Below are positions 6,204 through 14,743 of a stretch of 33,349 nt of DNA, piece after piece. Position 1 is the stretch's first letter. Each line of letters opens with the position of its first letter. Made by a program: the position numbers and the translations under genes. The stretch comes from an uncultured Methanomethylovorans sp. (GTDB lineage: Archaea > Halobacteriota > Methanosarcinia > Methanosarcinales > Methanosarcinaceae): assembly GCA_937968035.1 (NCBI GenBank), contig CALBTS010000326.1, positions 1 to 33,349 of the forward strand. Reading direction: 5' to 3'. The notes beneath the pieces were generated by a model. It did no database searches. It saw only the letters and a program-made list of their open reading frames with translations, and was not told the origin of the DNA.

Positions 6204-6344
6204 GATCTCGTCAATGTTGCGACAATAATGGGAAGCCTCCAAGACCAGCGAAAGCTCCCTCATACAGGTTAGGATATCTTTTCTGAACTCAAAAAGATTG
6301 GCCGACCTCTCTGCGGCGTCAATGACAAACTTCTTGGTGACCAT
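6186..6344 (-). CDS. Hypothetical protein, 52 residues, last gene of late operon
   Basis: ATG at 6344, TAA at 6186. The product is a charged, helical-looking protein (MVTKKFVIDAAERSANLF, ending NIDEIKEFLK) with two cysteines. There is no recognised family. The ribosome site is weak (AGTGG). Coding-like composition and the terminator directly at its stop support it, but the 120-base gap upstream makes its transcription as part of the operon uncertain. Confidence 0.5.
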   Translation of the reverse strand: MVTKKFVIDAAERSANLFEFRKDILTCMRELSLVLEASHYCRNIDEIKEFLK

Positions 6345-6420
6345 GTTTATCCACTGATGAGAGGCGGGCTGTGACTTTTATCAATGTTGAGGGTGATTTT
6401 GCATTTTGAAATCGGCAACG

Positions 6421-6430
6421 CCCCCCCCCC
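6421..6430. repeat. Ten-C homopolymer
   Basis: A run of ten C (G on the coding strand) between the zinc-ribbon gene and the last late gene. Such a run slips during replication and is also hard to sequence accurately. On the minus strand it falls right after an ATG (6435) of a short ORF, so length changes would switch that frame. Confidence 0.95.
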
Positions 6431-6462
6431 GACATATGTTCGGCAATACTAATTTATAAGGA

Positions 6463-6636
6463 TTACGTTTGCGGGTTGCGATTTTTGCCAACGCCCCAAA
6501 TAATATGGTCGCCGTCCTTTGTGCATTTCTCACAAATTAAAAAAGTCTTATTCTCACTATCAAAACAGTAATTTGACGTAGCCTCGACTGGATTTGTCAG
6601 GAGCTTCCGACACCTTGCACAGTTGTAAGTTCTCAT
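6463..6636 (-). CDS. Zinc-ribbon microprotein coupled to tail fibre gene
   Basis: A 57-residue protein with CARC near residue 6 and CEKC near residue 35, a typical pair of zinc knuckles. Its ATG overlaps the stop of the fibre gene as ATGA, which strongly supports translation. It may be a tail-tip or fibre-assembly partner, or a regulator carried at the operon end; nothing in the sequence chooses between these. Confidence 0.7.
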   Translation of the reverse strand: MRTYNCARCRKLLTNPVEATSNYCFDSENKTFLICEKCTKDGDHIIWGVGKNRNPQT

Positions 6637-7310
6637 GATTTCATTATAAATGCCACTTCGTAGTACTTCGGCCTTATATCTTTATTTGAAACTGGTGGAA
6701 CTCTCGAAACAGACGCTTCGATAGTTTGTGCAGTATTAGAACCACCCAAACTCATAGTGTGGCTACCGCCAGTAGTACCAGGGTCGGTCACAGAAGTTGA
6801 AATTCCCTGCACGAACCTGTCAATCAAGTTCGGGGTTGAGTTTTCCCCATCACATAAGAGCCATCCTGAAGGTATGTTTGCCAGAGTCCCAGTCCATATT
6901 ATAATCCCCCCTGAAGGCATTGTCCCAGGGAGGCCCACTATTGTTGAAGTTATTTCAGATATATCGGCGCTTGCACAAACAACAGTCGCAAGTGAAATTG
7001 CGTCGTCAGGCACAGTTGCGGATGTGGAGCTTGACAAATATGTGGCCCCGTTGTCACAGTGTAAAAATATGTAGTTTGTCGCATCGTCAGTCATCGTCAT
7101 TGACTCCGCCGCACCGGAAACGACACGATACATCCCGCCATCTGAATCCTTTATGTATGCAGTCCCCGCCGCAACGGAAACATCAATCCCCCCACCATCT
7201 GAAACCGTAAATCCTGTTTTAACCCCTTCTGTGAAGAAATCACCGAAGTATTGCCTGAAGTCGGAGGCGGCTATTGCCTGCCCCGCAACCACCTTTTTTG
7301 TAAATGCCAT
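6633..7310 (-). CDS. Tail fibre tip protein with collar domain
   Basis: A 225-residue structural protein. Residues 1-120 are glycine-, serine- and threonine-rich beta structure. The segment GGIIIWTGTLANIPSGWLLC, followed by DGENSTPNLIDRFV, is the phage tail-collar domain (PF07484-like), and the C-terminus is short. Such proteins sit at the tail tip or fibre end and contact the host. It is the last large gene of the tail module, directly after a small tail protein, as expected for receptor-binding parts. ATG at 7310 begins MAFTKK. Confidence 0.85.
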   Translation of the reverse strand: MAFTKKVVAGQAIAASDFRQYFGDFFTEGVKTGFTVSDGGGIDVSVAAGTAYIKDSDGGMYRVVSGAAESMTMTDDATNYIFLHCDNGATYLSSSTSATVPDDAISLATVVCASADISEITSTIVGLPGTMPSGGIIIWTGTLANIPSGWLLCDGENSTPNLIDRFVQGISTSVTDPGTTGGSHTMSLGGSNTAQTIEASVSRVPPVSNKDIRPKYYEVAFIMKS

Positions 7311-7320
7311 AATATTAACC

Positions 7321-7809
7321 TCATGAAAATGTTATTGTATAACCTATTGTTATAGTCTTTGTGTTGTTGAAGGTCTTTGTTGATTCAAGCACGGCGTGTG
7401 TCAACAGGTCAGTGCCGTTTGCCGCATATAATCCGATCTCGGCCCACGTCTCATAATAGTCTGATTCTGTCGAGTCAAAAAAGAACGTTGCAGAAGCAAT
7501 TGTCGCCGTACTGTCGTTGTTCAGTGACTCCGCAACATACGCCTTGTTGTCGCCGACCTGCGCACCGAGGGCGGTGTCCGCAGCGTTTGCCGCCGTGTCA
7601 TCAGTCCCCACCGCGATATATCCGATGACGTGCTTGTCAGCGTCATAGTCGCCGGTCAGCACATCCGCCAAAGCCGTTTTCATTATGTTCGTTATGAGAT
7701 TTGATTGGGTGCTTTCTGAAATTACGTTGCCCTCCAAATCCCTTTCAATTATATGAATATTACCTTTTATTTTAATATATGAATCTACTCCCATACGCTC
7801 ACATCCCAT
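7321..7809 (-). CDS. Tail accessory protein, paralogue of the gene at 12007
   Basis: About 157-162 residues. The segment YIAVGTDDTAANAADTALGA matches YVALGTDDTTPAATDTALGA in the protein at 12007, and both end in a DLL..H.V motif followed by beta strands (TKTITIGYTITF here). I infer a tail-tip or fibre-attachment role from its place between hub and fibre. Start choice: ATG at 7809 (overlapping the hub gene by 25 bases) or ATG at 7794 with GTGAG before it; the second looks slightly better. Confidence 0.75.
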   Translation of the reverse strand: MGCERMGVDSYIKIKGNIHIIERDLEGNVISESTQSNLITNIMKTALADVLTGDYDADKHVIGYIAVGTDDTAANAADTALGAQVGDNKAYVAESLNNDSTATIASATFFFDSTESDYYETWAEIGLYAANGTDLLTHAVLESTKTFNNTKTITIGYTITFS

Positions 7810-10800
7810 ACTGCCTCTGTGTCGTCAAACTGCGCCTCGTAAGTGGTGGCCGCCTCAGTAAGAGTTGCGCTGTCGGCGGGTGTCACATTCTCGCCTGCGC
7901 TCACATAGTCGTTCAATAGGTTCGACTGTTCGTACAACGCCTCAATCTTCAGCTTCCTCAAGTCAGCGAATAGCCCTGCAAATGCGGTGTAGAAGTCGTT
8001 TGTCGGCGTTGTCCTTATTTCGACAGTTGATACAGTCGGCTCGGTGAAGTTCATTTCAGCAGATAATATTGTCTGGTCGGCAAGTGTCGGGACACCAGTT
8101 ATCGAGAGCGACACCACATCGCCGGATCTAAACCTTGTGAACTTGCTCTTTAAGGTCAAATCTGACGAGTATTTCAGCGCATATTCAGTGACCTTCTGCT
8201 GGGCCAGAAGTGTTGCAGTTTCGTAGTCGTCAATTGTAGGGTCAGTTATCACGATGTCTGTGTAGTGGTCGCCAGCTATCTTTGAGGCAGCCTTCGACTC
8301 CTTGACAATCTGCACGCCGTAGTAGGTCTTGAACGCCAAAAGCCCAGTCCTGTCAGTCCAGCCTGTCGAGCCGTCTTCAGAGTCCTCATGGCCGTTGGCC
8401 GTTGAGTTGTCGTGGTAAATCTGGTAGGTGTTCGCCGCATTGGTTCCTGTCAGCTTGAAAACGAGCCAGTAAGTCTTGCTTGTGGACAGCTGCAAATCGA
8501 TAAGCGTTGACTGAACCCAAGCGGCGTCAGTTGTTATATTTGAAGCGCCAAACGAACCCCAAGCGACAATGTCCCCAGTCGGGTCGCCGGAGTTGTCCTC
8601 GTAAATCTCAAACGGCAAGTCCTCGCTGACAGTTCCCACCTTCTTTATGTATGCCGAAACATACAATAAGTTTGTCTCGCTCACCGTGAACTGCGAGCCG
8701 TAGTATTTCGCATAGGTGTTGACTGCCGTGTCCGCTGTCGCATTCTCAACGTCAAGGTGCTTCTCCTTTCCGCCGATGACAAACACCCTGTCATAGTGCT
8801 TGTAACTGTCACGCTGTATCCTTGCCGAGAATATCTCATCATCGCCTATCGTGTGGTCTGACGAGAGGCTTGTGTTATCGTAAAAGTGAAGGTCGTCATA
8901 CTCGTCAACATAGAAGTCAGCGCCTGCAAGCGTTGCAAGCGTTTCAATGCAGTCGCCCACATATTCCCAGCCGAACTTGATGTTCGGTATGGTGTCCTCG
9001 AAGGTTTCGACATTGGCGTAAGTTATGTCAGGGCAGTATTCCGCCATGAGTGACTGGATTATTGCAGTCGGCGTCTGTCCGGTGAATTCCTTTATACCTG
9101 ACACTATTGTCTGGCCCAGCCTGAAAGTCCCGAAGTCGACACCCCTTATTATCATGGTGTTCTTGTTCGGGTAGGGTAGGTCGAACTCTATCGATGTTAT
9201 TATGCCGTGGAATATCTTCGTCGTTGGGTCTGGATAGTAACCAAGGTAGAAATAGACATCGTCGCCGATTGCAAAGCTTGACGAGTAGTCGCCATCGTTG
9301 TTGTATAATCTTAATTCAAATTCGTCAGCACGCTTGCCGAGCTGATCCTTGAGTCTTGCCGACTCGATTATGTTGGCGTCGTTTAGGTTTGTAGTGGTGA
9401 CGCCGTGCAGTATTGTGATTTCCCAGTATTTTGGCACGCCGAAGTCGCCTGTGACCGAAACGCTTGCCGCAAGTCCTATTGCCGACATCGGCGTCTCGTA
9501 GTAGTCCGGCGTGACATCGACTGTAAATCCGATTGCAGCCGAAACTGAACGTGAATATGTCCCAGCGCGGCTCACAGTGGCGGCGATACCAAGCGCAGAT
9601 GAAACTGACTTTGAAGTTCCAAGTGAAACACTCGCCGCAATTCCAACACCAGCCGCAACGCTCCTTGAGAATGTTGCCGTTGTCGAGATTGCCCCTGTAA
9701 TTCCAATTCTTGCGGAAACTGAACGGTTGAAATCAGCAGAAGTCGAAACTACACCTGCAATACCAATACCAACAGCCGCCTCCTTTTCATAGCCGGAATA
9801 TTCAACGCTTGCCGATATTCCAAGTGCCGAGGCGACGCTTCTTGAATATGTCGCAGATGTTGTCACAGCCCCCGCAATACCAAGCGATGCTGCGACTGAA
9901 CGGTTAAATGCGCCTGCGTGTGTGACGGCGCCGGCAATACCAAGACCCGCCGAAACTGAACGGTTGTAAGAATTGCCTGAAGTTGCCCAAACCGGACAAA
10001 TCATCTTCGGTGAGCTTCCGATTGTTACTGCACCGTCTATCGTGACGAAGGTTGAATAGTTCTGGACATTATTATAAACCGCTGTGATGAAGTCAGAAGA
10101 TTTCAAATCTGAAAAAATCCAGACCTCATCAATTATACCATCAAAAAAAGTATTGGTATAATATGAACCAATATATAAAAGGCCACTATTTGTTCCAACG
10201 GCATAACCCGCAGTCGCACTTTCCCTCATTGTGCTGTTTATATATATTTCCTGTCTCTTGTCAGATGTTCTATAAGTTCCAACTAAATGAGCCCACGCAC
10301 TTGTGGTATATCCTGTTGTATCGTCAGTCAATGTGGCATGACCCGCCGTTCCTGTAGAGTCGGAAGTTATAAAACGATATCCCGATGATGTGGACTGAGC
10401 GAGGGCATAATTAACGGCATCATTATCAAACGATACAGTTTTGGATAAAATCGCCTCATCCGTCCCAGTGGTGTCCAAATAACACCAAGCAATCACAGTA
10501 AAATCCGTTCCAGATATGTCTAATGTGGCGGAGTCCGAGGCATACAAGTAATCATTAAAACCATCAAAAGAATAAGCTCCTCCAACCAGACCGCTTGTTG
10601 TAGAAGAAGCTCCTCTCGCAGTCAAAGTGTTTGAATTACCAGAAGAATCCGTCAGCCCTTCCAGATGATAAATACCTCTTGCGTTAGTCCAAACATTGCT
10701 CGCACTTTCAGTCCCAGTTATAGCTGGTTGTCCATACCAGAAGTAAATAACAGTATCGGCAGTCGAGCTTAAATCGACTTTTATCCAAAAAATAGCATCT

Positions 10801-11018
10801 GTTGTATCAAATACAACATTTTCATGATAAAGGGTAGTTTGCCCACCAGCATCAGAAGAAAACCAAACGCTATCTCCATCATCTCCAGATGCAAATAAAT
10901 CTGGGTGAGAAGTAGAATTAAACTTGACTAAAACAGGAACGTTGGAAACAGCTCCACTAATATAAGCATCTGCATTTATAGTAATTTTCCTTCTTTTCCA
11001 TTGCCCTGTTATAGCCAT
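7785..11018 (-). CDS. Large tail hub / receptor-binding protein (LamG, repeats, hub domain)
   Basis: A 1077-residue tail protein in three parts. Residues 1-330 resemble a DUF2341 segment plus a concanavalin/LamG-like fold (YSFDGFNDYLYASDSATLDI, then FTVIAWCYLD and GIIDEVWIF), likely to bind host surface sugars. Residues about 345-525 hold nine degenerate repeats of about 20 residues built on RSVSAxLGIAGxVSxSA. The rest resembles a baseplate-hub (gp27/gpD-like) protein, beginning PKYWEITILHG and with HGIITSIEFDLPYP and a fibronectin-like insert near 760-880. Putting the receptor domain in front of the hub in one chain is unusual. It ends in TAG. Confidence 0.8.
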   Translation of the reverse strand: MAITGQWKRRKITINADAYISGAVSNVPVLVKFNSTSHPDLFASGDDGDSVWFSSDAGGQTTLYHENVVFDTTDAIFWIKVDLSSTADTVIYFWYGQPAITGTESASNVWTNARGIYHLEGLTDSSGNSNTLTARGASSTTSGLVGGAYSFDGFNDYLYASDSATLDISGTDFTVIAWCYLDTTGTDEAILSKTVSFDNDAVNYALAQSTSSGYRFITSDSTGTAGHATLTDDTTGYTTSAWAHLVGTYRTSDKRQEIYINSTMRESATAGYAVGTNSGLLYIGSYYTNTFFDGIIDEVWIFSDLKSSDFITAVYNNVQNYSTFVTIDGAVTIGSSPKMICPVWATSGNSYNRSVSAGLGIAGAVTHAGAFNRSVAASLGIAGAVTTSATYSRSVASALGISASVEYSGYEKEAAVGIGIAGVVSTSADFNRSVSARIGITGAISTTATFSRSVAAGVGIAASVSLGTSKSVSSALGIAATVSRAGTYSRSVSAAIGFTVDVTPDYYETPMSAIGLAASVSVTGDFGVPKYWEITILHGVTTTNLNDANIIESARLKDQLGKRADEFELRLYNNDGDYSSSFAIGDDVYFYLGYYPDPTTKIFHGIITSIEFDLPYPNKNTMIIRGVDFGTFRLGQTIVSGIKEFTGQTPTAIIQSLMAEYCPDITYANVETFEDTIPNIKFGWEYVGDCIETLATLAGADFYVDEYDDLHFYDNTSLSSDHTIGDDEIFSARIQRDSYKHYDRVFVIGGKEKHLDVENATADTAVNTYAKYYGSQFTVSETNLLYVSAYIKKVGTVSEDLPFEIYEDNSGDPTGDIVAWGSFGASNITTDAAWVQSTLIDLQLSTSKTYWLVFKLTGTNAANTYQIYHDNSTANGHEDSEDGSTGWTDRTGLLAFKTYYGVQIVKESKAASKIAGDHYTDIVITDPTIDDYETATLLAQQKVTEYALKYSSDLTLKSKFTRFRSGDVVSLSITGVPTLADQTILSAEMNFTEPTVSTVEIRTTPTNDFYTAFAGLFADLRKLKIEALYEQSNLLNDYVSAGENVTPADSATLTEAATTYEAQFDDTEAVWDVSVWE
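9440..9990 (-). repeat. Nine degenerate ~60-bp coding repeats
   Basis: Within the hub gene, about nine tandem units of 17-22 codons encode variants of [FY]xRSVSAxLGIAGxVS. The DNA is diverged, but the protein pattern is obvious. Unit 4 lacks the RSV core (YEKEAAVGIGIAG), and the last units decay. Tandem structure of this kind can change copy number by recombination and would act as a flexible or fibrous spacer. Confidence 0.85.
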
Positions 11019-11031
11019 CTATTCCCTCCGG

Positions 11032-11481
11032 TTATGCTTTGACCGAAGGGTAATAACCTGTCGGGATGAGGAGCTTTGTCTGGGCCAGATAAGTGTTATA
11101 CTGTGTTTCAGTTATAAGGCCAAGCTCAAAGTGTCTTTTATATTGTTCGAGTTTTCCAACGGCTTCATCGTATTTCTGTTCTGCCGACGGCTCTGTGGCG
11201 ACTGGTATCTTTACAGTGTCAGTCGGCGTGAAGGTTGTTGGTAGGTCGTAAGCGCCCTCTTTGTCGGTGGCTATCTGGTTGATGTTCCACCTGCTTCGCC
11301 CAGCATCAAGGAGCTTGTTCATGAGGTCTTTCTGGCCGTCCTCTGTCATCAGGAAGTCGGCTGCCGACCTCTGCTCGAACTTTATTTTTGTGGTTAACAC
11401 GTTCTCGTCGGGGTAATACAACCCAGCGAAAACGATAAAGTTTCCCTCAATCCTCTTTTCAACTATTTCAACTTTGTCCAT
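11032..11481 (-). CDS. Tail-associated protein, 149 residues
   Basis: The N-terminal half is beta-rich (IEGNFIVFAGLYYPDENVL). The C-terminal 45 residues (KLEQYKRHFELGLITETQYN and on) look like a SHOCT-type helical hairpin, a short oligomerisation motif. It lies between the hub and a jelly-roll-like protein in the tail module, so a baseplate or tail-tip component is likely. No specific family is recognised. Confidence 0.65.
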   Translation of the reverse strand: MDKVEIVEKRIEGNFIVFAGLYYPDENVLTTKIKFEQRSAADFLMTEDGQKDLMNKLLDAGRSRWNINQIATDKEGAYDLPTTFTPTDTVKIPVATEPSAEQKYDEAVGKLEQYKRHFELGLITETQYNTYLAQTKLLIPTGYYPSVKA

Positions 11482-11490
11482 AAATAAACC

Positions 11491-11997
11491 TCATGATGTG
11501 CATTCAAATCTGACGCCCCAACCTTCAACCCACAGGTCGCCGTCAAGGTCGTCGTCCCCGTTGTTTGCGTCACGATTGAGCGCCGGAAACACGAAGTCGC
11601 CTGCTGCGAGTCCATGTGCGTCATAGGCCACCGTCTTTGAAACTATTGTCAGGTCGTGTCCTGTGCCGTCTATCGTTTCAGCGTCAAACGATGTGAAGCT
11701 TGTGGATGGATCCTCGTCCTCCGAATCAGCCGCCCCTACAAGCGAGAACTGCAAGATGAACTCGTTTGCCGTCTGGTCAGAGTGGCAAACTGCGTAGACT
11801 GTGATGCCCTTTGTTGCATCAAAGAAAGGTGGGAGCATGAACGGATCCCAAACGCCTGTCTCATCAGTCGCCTTGTCGAACTTTAAAACGTCACGCTTGT
11901 TGTTCGTGCCATAGAGAACCTTCTCCGGTTTTGATGCTGCGGACTGATTCTCGTCCTTGGCGTTAAACCATATCCAAGCGTATTTCTCGCCAGCCAT
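11491..11997 (-). CDS. Structural protein of the tail module, 168 residues
   Basis: Acidic, beta-rich protein with aromatic strands (YAWIWFNAKDENQSA, ITVYAVCHSD, WVEGWGVRFECTS), typical of a single jelly-roll or immunoglobulin-like virion domain. No signature is recognised. ATG at 11997 follows the stop of the gene at 12007 by a few bases. Role inferred from position. Confidence 0.65.
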   Translation of the reverse strand: MAGEKYAWIWFNAKDENQSAASKPEKVLYGTNNKRDVLKFDKATDETGVWDPFMLPPFFDATKGITVYAVCHSDQTANEFILQFSLVGAADSEDEDPSTSFTSFDAETIDGTGHDLTIVSKTVAYDAHGLAAGDFVFPALNRDANNGDDDLDGDLWVEGWGVRFECTS

Positions 11998-12006
11998 GGT
12001 CTAACC

Positions 12007-12399
12007 TCAAGCTGTTTCATCGCTTAACGTGCAGGTGATTGTCAGTGTGAGCGTATCTGTGCTTACCACGTTGATTGTCGCCGGAAACACATGGTGAACG
12101 AGCAGGTCGCCGTCTGCCGCAGCGTTTAAAACACCGCATTCGTCAATCCCAAGAGACCCCGAAAAGGTGAACTCCTCGACCCATTTTGCCTTGTAATCCG
12201 CCTCATATGCGTGGGTGTCTGCGACAACCCTCTCCCCGCCGCTTGTTGATATCTCTGCACCAAGTGCTGTGTCAGTTGCGGCTGGGGTTGTGTCATCCGT
12301 CCCAAGTGCGACATAAGTAAATGCGTCTGCGGTGTCACCGCACATAAGTTTAGCGACCTCTACGAGGCCAGCATTTGTTACTACTGTTCCTGTTGCCAT
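12007..12399 (-). CDS. Tail accessory protein, paralogue of the gene at 7321
   Basis: A 130-residue protein with the AxGTDDTxxxxxDTALGA segment shared with the gene at 7321 and a C-terminal DLLVHHVFPATINV motif followed by strands. The DLLV[HR]HVF motif also occurs in the early-operon protein at 32064. The ATG at 12399 overlaps the end of the preceding gene. These proteins probably attach fibres or form part of the tail tip; duplication within one genome suggests two related positions. Confidence 0.75.
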   Translation of the reverse strand: MATGTVVTNAGLVEVAKLMCGDTADAFTYVALGTDDTTPAATDTALGAEISTSGGERVVADTHAYEADYKAKWVEEFTFSGSLGIDECGVLNAAADGDLLVHHVFPATINVVSTDTLTLTITCTLSDETA

Positions 12400-12629
12400 T
12401 TTTTATACCTCTTGTTAGATTCATTTATCTGATCGGAAAATTTGTCCTTCTCTTTCTTGCCGTCCTTGATGAGCTTCCCATCGTCATCACGAAGGCCAAA
12501 CTTTTCCTTGTTCTTTTGACGGACAGCTTCGGTCTCTTTGTCAGCCTTGTATGACGTGACGTTGCCGTTGCCATCCCTCGTTATTATCAATCCGTTGTAA
12601 TCCCGAAGTATTGCGATAACTTCCCTCAT
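12381..12629 (-). CDS. Hypothetical protein, 82 residues
   Basis: Very charged protein: a short beta hairpin at the N-terminus (REVIAILRDYNGLIITRDGN), then a lysine-rich helical tail (FGLRDDDGKLIKDGKKEKDK). ATG at 12629 has GAGG 8 bases upstream and follows the tape-measure stop directly; an ATG at 12653 would overlap the tape-measure gene. It may be a tail-tip chaperone or a tape-measure partner. No family is recognised. Confidence 0.65.
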   Translation of the reverse strand: MREVIAILRDYNGLIITRDGNGNVTSYKADKETEAVRQKNKEKFGLRDDDGKLIKDGKKEKDKFSDQINESNKRYKKWQQEQ

Positions 12630-12630
12630 T

Positions 12631-14547
12631 TTACATCCTCTGGATTCTTTCAATCTTTCTCATGATTAGCTCGGCCACCTTGTCAGGATCGCCGGAGCCG
12701 TTGACTGTGATATTGACCGATAAGTTGCCCCTTGGTGCATTTCCCTTATAGGCCATGATATTGTCATCGGGGTGAAACTTTACGATATCCCCTCTTTTGG
12801 TTATCAGCGCATCGTTTGCGTATGTAACCTCACGTTCAGTCTGAACAAAACTCCCGTTGTCATTGTAGAATTTTGAATTAATCGTTGCGTTTGAACCATT
12901 TATTTGTGTTTGTTCCACAGTATCAAAAGAACACACAAGACCAGAACACCCGTTGTATGTGATTGAGCTGACAGTCGATGCCCACTGTTCTCCCATTGTC
13001 ACAACTTTTGAAGCGTTCTCGTTTCCAAGGACATTGTACCAGAGCATACCTGGCGATCCTGAAGCCCCTCCCGAATACGCCCCTGATTTGAAAGACCCTC
13101 CCCCTGAAACCGAAGTCCCTGTTTGGAAGGTACGGCAACCACTGCCACCGGCCCCACTGCCGCCACCGGAGCCTGAAAGTGCAGACATTATTTTTGAAGT
13201 ACCAGCTGCGGCAACATCCCCAAACTTTGCGATACTATTGGATGTTTCCTTTGTTGTGTAGTTGTATCCGATTTCAGTAAAAGTGGACTCGGCGATTGTC
13301 CTTATGTTTGCCTTCATCGCATTTATTTGTTCTTCTGTATATGTTGTCTGTTGTTCAGTGGCCCTCGTATTGTCGTCTATCGCTTGTTTTTCTGGTGTGA
13401 TTAATCCCCTTCTAATTGCCTCGTTTTCAGTATATTGTCCGGCGTTTGCATACTGCACCTGTTGTCCAGCACGCCCCCACATCCCGCCGAACAATGTCTG
13501 GTCGGCGGCTGCGCCCATGAAGTTCATGACTTGGTCAAGGTGGAGGTCTTTTACAAGGACGTTTATTCTCGCAAGGACTGACTCGACACCGTTTAATATC
13601 CAAGACAATCTGTCAAATGCATCTGCTATCTTGTTGATTGCCTCCTCTTCGTTTGAGGCGTTCATCAGATTGATCACAAGCTTTCCGAGTTCAGTTCCAA
13701 CGTCAATTACTTTTGATGCAAGGTTTCCGAATGATTTGATAAGTGGGTCAAGCGAACCACTTGATAATAATTCATAAATTTTATCTGATACACCTTCAAG
13801 CGCCGGAGCTATTGCGCCGACAAGCCCCTCACCGAATGCTTTTTTAAGATTCTCGATCTGATTGTTGAAGTTCTGGAAAATACCTGCTGATGAGTTTCTG
13901 AAAGCTTCTGCTGCTCCGCCCATCGTTGATTCGATTGTTTCCTTGAAGTGCTGATATTTTTGAGTGGCGGTCATTGTTTTCATGGCGTTCTCGTCGAGGT
14001 ATATGCCATACCTCTTGAGCATACCAACATCGCCGTTTAGCGCCTGCATCACAAGCTTTGACGATGTTGTCATGTCAATGTTTTTTGCAGTTGCTATATC
14101 TGCGGCAAGCTGGACAAGTTCAAAAGCCTCTGTGACATCACCCGACACCATCACCATGTTGTTAAATGCGTCTTGTAGGTCAGTATCGCCAACAGCGGTC
14201 AATTCCTCAAGCTTTGATATTGTCTTGTCAATTTCTGGCCCGAATTTTTGAAGTCCCATGTTCTGGAGTATGTTTGCAGTCTGTGCCTTGAACTTGGCCG
14301 CCTCGTTTGTCAGCGTGACCATTTCCTTCGCAAGATTGGCGACTGCACTTACAGCCTGTGTACCTATCTGCGCAACGATGAATCCAGCGGCAACTGACGC
14401 CGCCTGTCCAAGGGCGCCGAAAGCCCCCGATGCCGAGCCTGTTGACCTCTCAAGATTGCCGAGTGCGCCTTGCACATTTCGTATAGGGCCGGATGCCTTG
14501 TCGTCACCTATAAGCCTAATATTTACGTCTTGATTTGCCATCTTCAC
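12631..14547 (-). CDS. Tail tape measure protein
   Basis: A 638-residue tape measure that sets tail length and passes through the tube during DNA injection. The N-terminus NIRLIGDDKASGPIRNVQGA is the usual opening. A hydrophobic stretch follows (AASVAAGFIVAQIGTQAV), then long helical regions, a glycine-serine linker (SGSGGGSGAGGSG) and a beta-rich C-terminal domain with cysteines. At about 1.5 angstrom per residue it would span up to roughly 95 nm. It overlaps the upstream chaperone-like gene by 32 bases, a normal feature of this locus. Starts at ATG 14547 or 14541. Confidence 0.9.
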   Translation of the reverse strand: MKMANQDVNIRLIGDDKASGPIRNVQGALGNLERSTGSASGAFGALGQAASVAAGFIVAQIGTQAVSAVANLAKEMVTLTNEAAKFKAQTANILQNMGLQKFGPEIDKTISKLEELTAVGDTDLQDAFNNMVMVSGDVTEAFELVQLAADIATAKNIDMTTSSKLVMQALNGDVGMLKRYGIYLDENAMKTMTATQKYQHFKETIESTMGGAAEAFRNSSAGIFQNFNNQIENLKKAFGEGLVGAIAPALEGVSDKIYELLSSGSLDPLIKSFGNLASKVIDVGTELGKLVINLMNASNEEEAINKIADAFDRLSWILNGVESVLARINVLVKDLHLDQVMNFMGAAADQTLFGGMWGRAGQQVQYANAGQYTENEAIRRGLITPEKQAIDDNTRATEQQTTYTEEQINAMKANIRTIAESTFTEIGYNYTTKETSNSIAKFGDVAAAGTSKIMSALSGSGGGSGAGGSGCRTFQTGTSVSGGGSFKSGAYSGGASGSPGMLWYNVLGNENASKVVTMGEQWASTVSSITYNGCSGLVCSFDTVEQTQINGSNATINSKFYNDNGSFVQTEREVTYANDALITKRGDIVKFHPDDNIMAYKGNAPRGNLSVNITVNGSGDPDKVAELIMRKIERIQRM

Positions 14548-14743
14548 GCTCCCTTATCAGTTTTTCAGCTTCCTCTTGTTTTCTTTGTGGATCCTCGTAT
14601 TCGCCATGTGATTCAAACATCAGGTAGCCCTCAACGAGCCTTTTCTTTTCGACAACGGTGAGGCTTGGAATTGAGAAAACATCATACCCCAACCTGTGGA
14701 GTATCTGCTCCTCAATCATCCTTGCCTTTACCTCATTGTCCAA
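14516..14743 (-). CDS. Putative tail assembly chaperone, second part
   Basis: A 75-residue helical, charged protein lying between tube and tape-measure genes and overlapping both neighbours. In many siphoviruses this place holds the gpG/gpGT chaperone pair joined by programmed frameshift. TTG at 14743 overlaps the stop of the preceding ORF; ATG at 14719, preceded by GAGGT, is the alternative start (MIEEQILHRLGY). No obvious slippery heptamer was seen in the 11-base overlap, so reinitiation is as likely as frameshifting. Function inferred from position only. Confidence 0.6.
   Translation of the reverse strand: MDNEVKARMIEEQILHRLGYDVFSIPSLTVVEKKRLVEGYLMFESHGEYEDPQRKQEEAEKLIREREDGKSRRKY

Noticed and set aside
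9440..9990. CRISPR or diversity-generating retroelement in the repeat section
   Set aside because: Repeats are degenerate, in frame and protein-coding; there are no spacers, and no reverse transcriptase or template repeat was seen.
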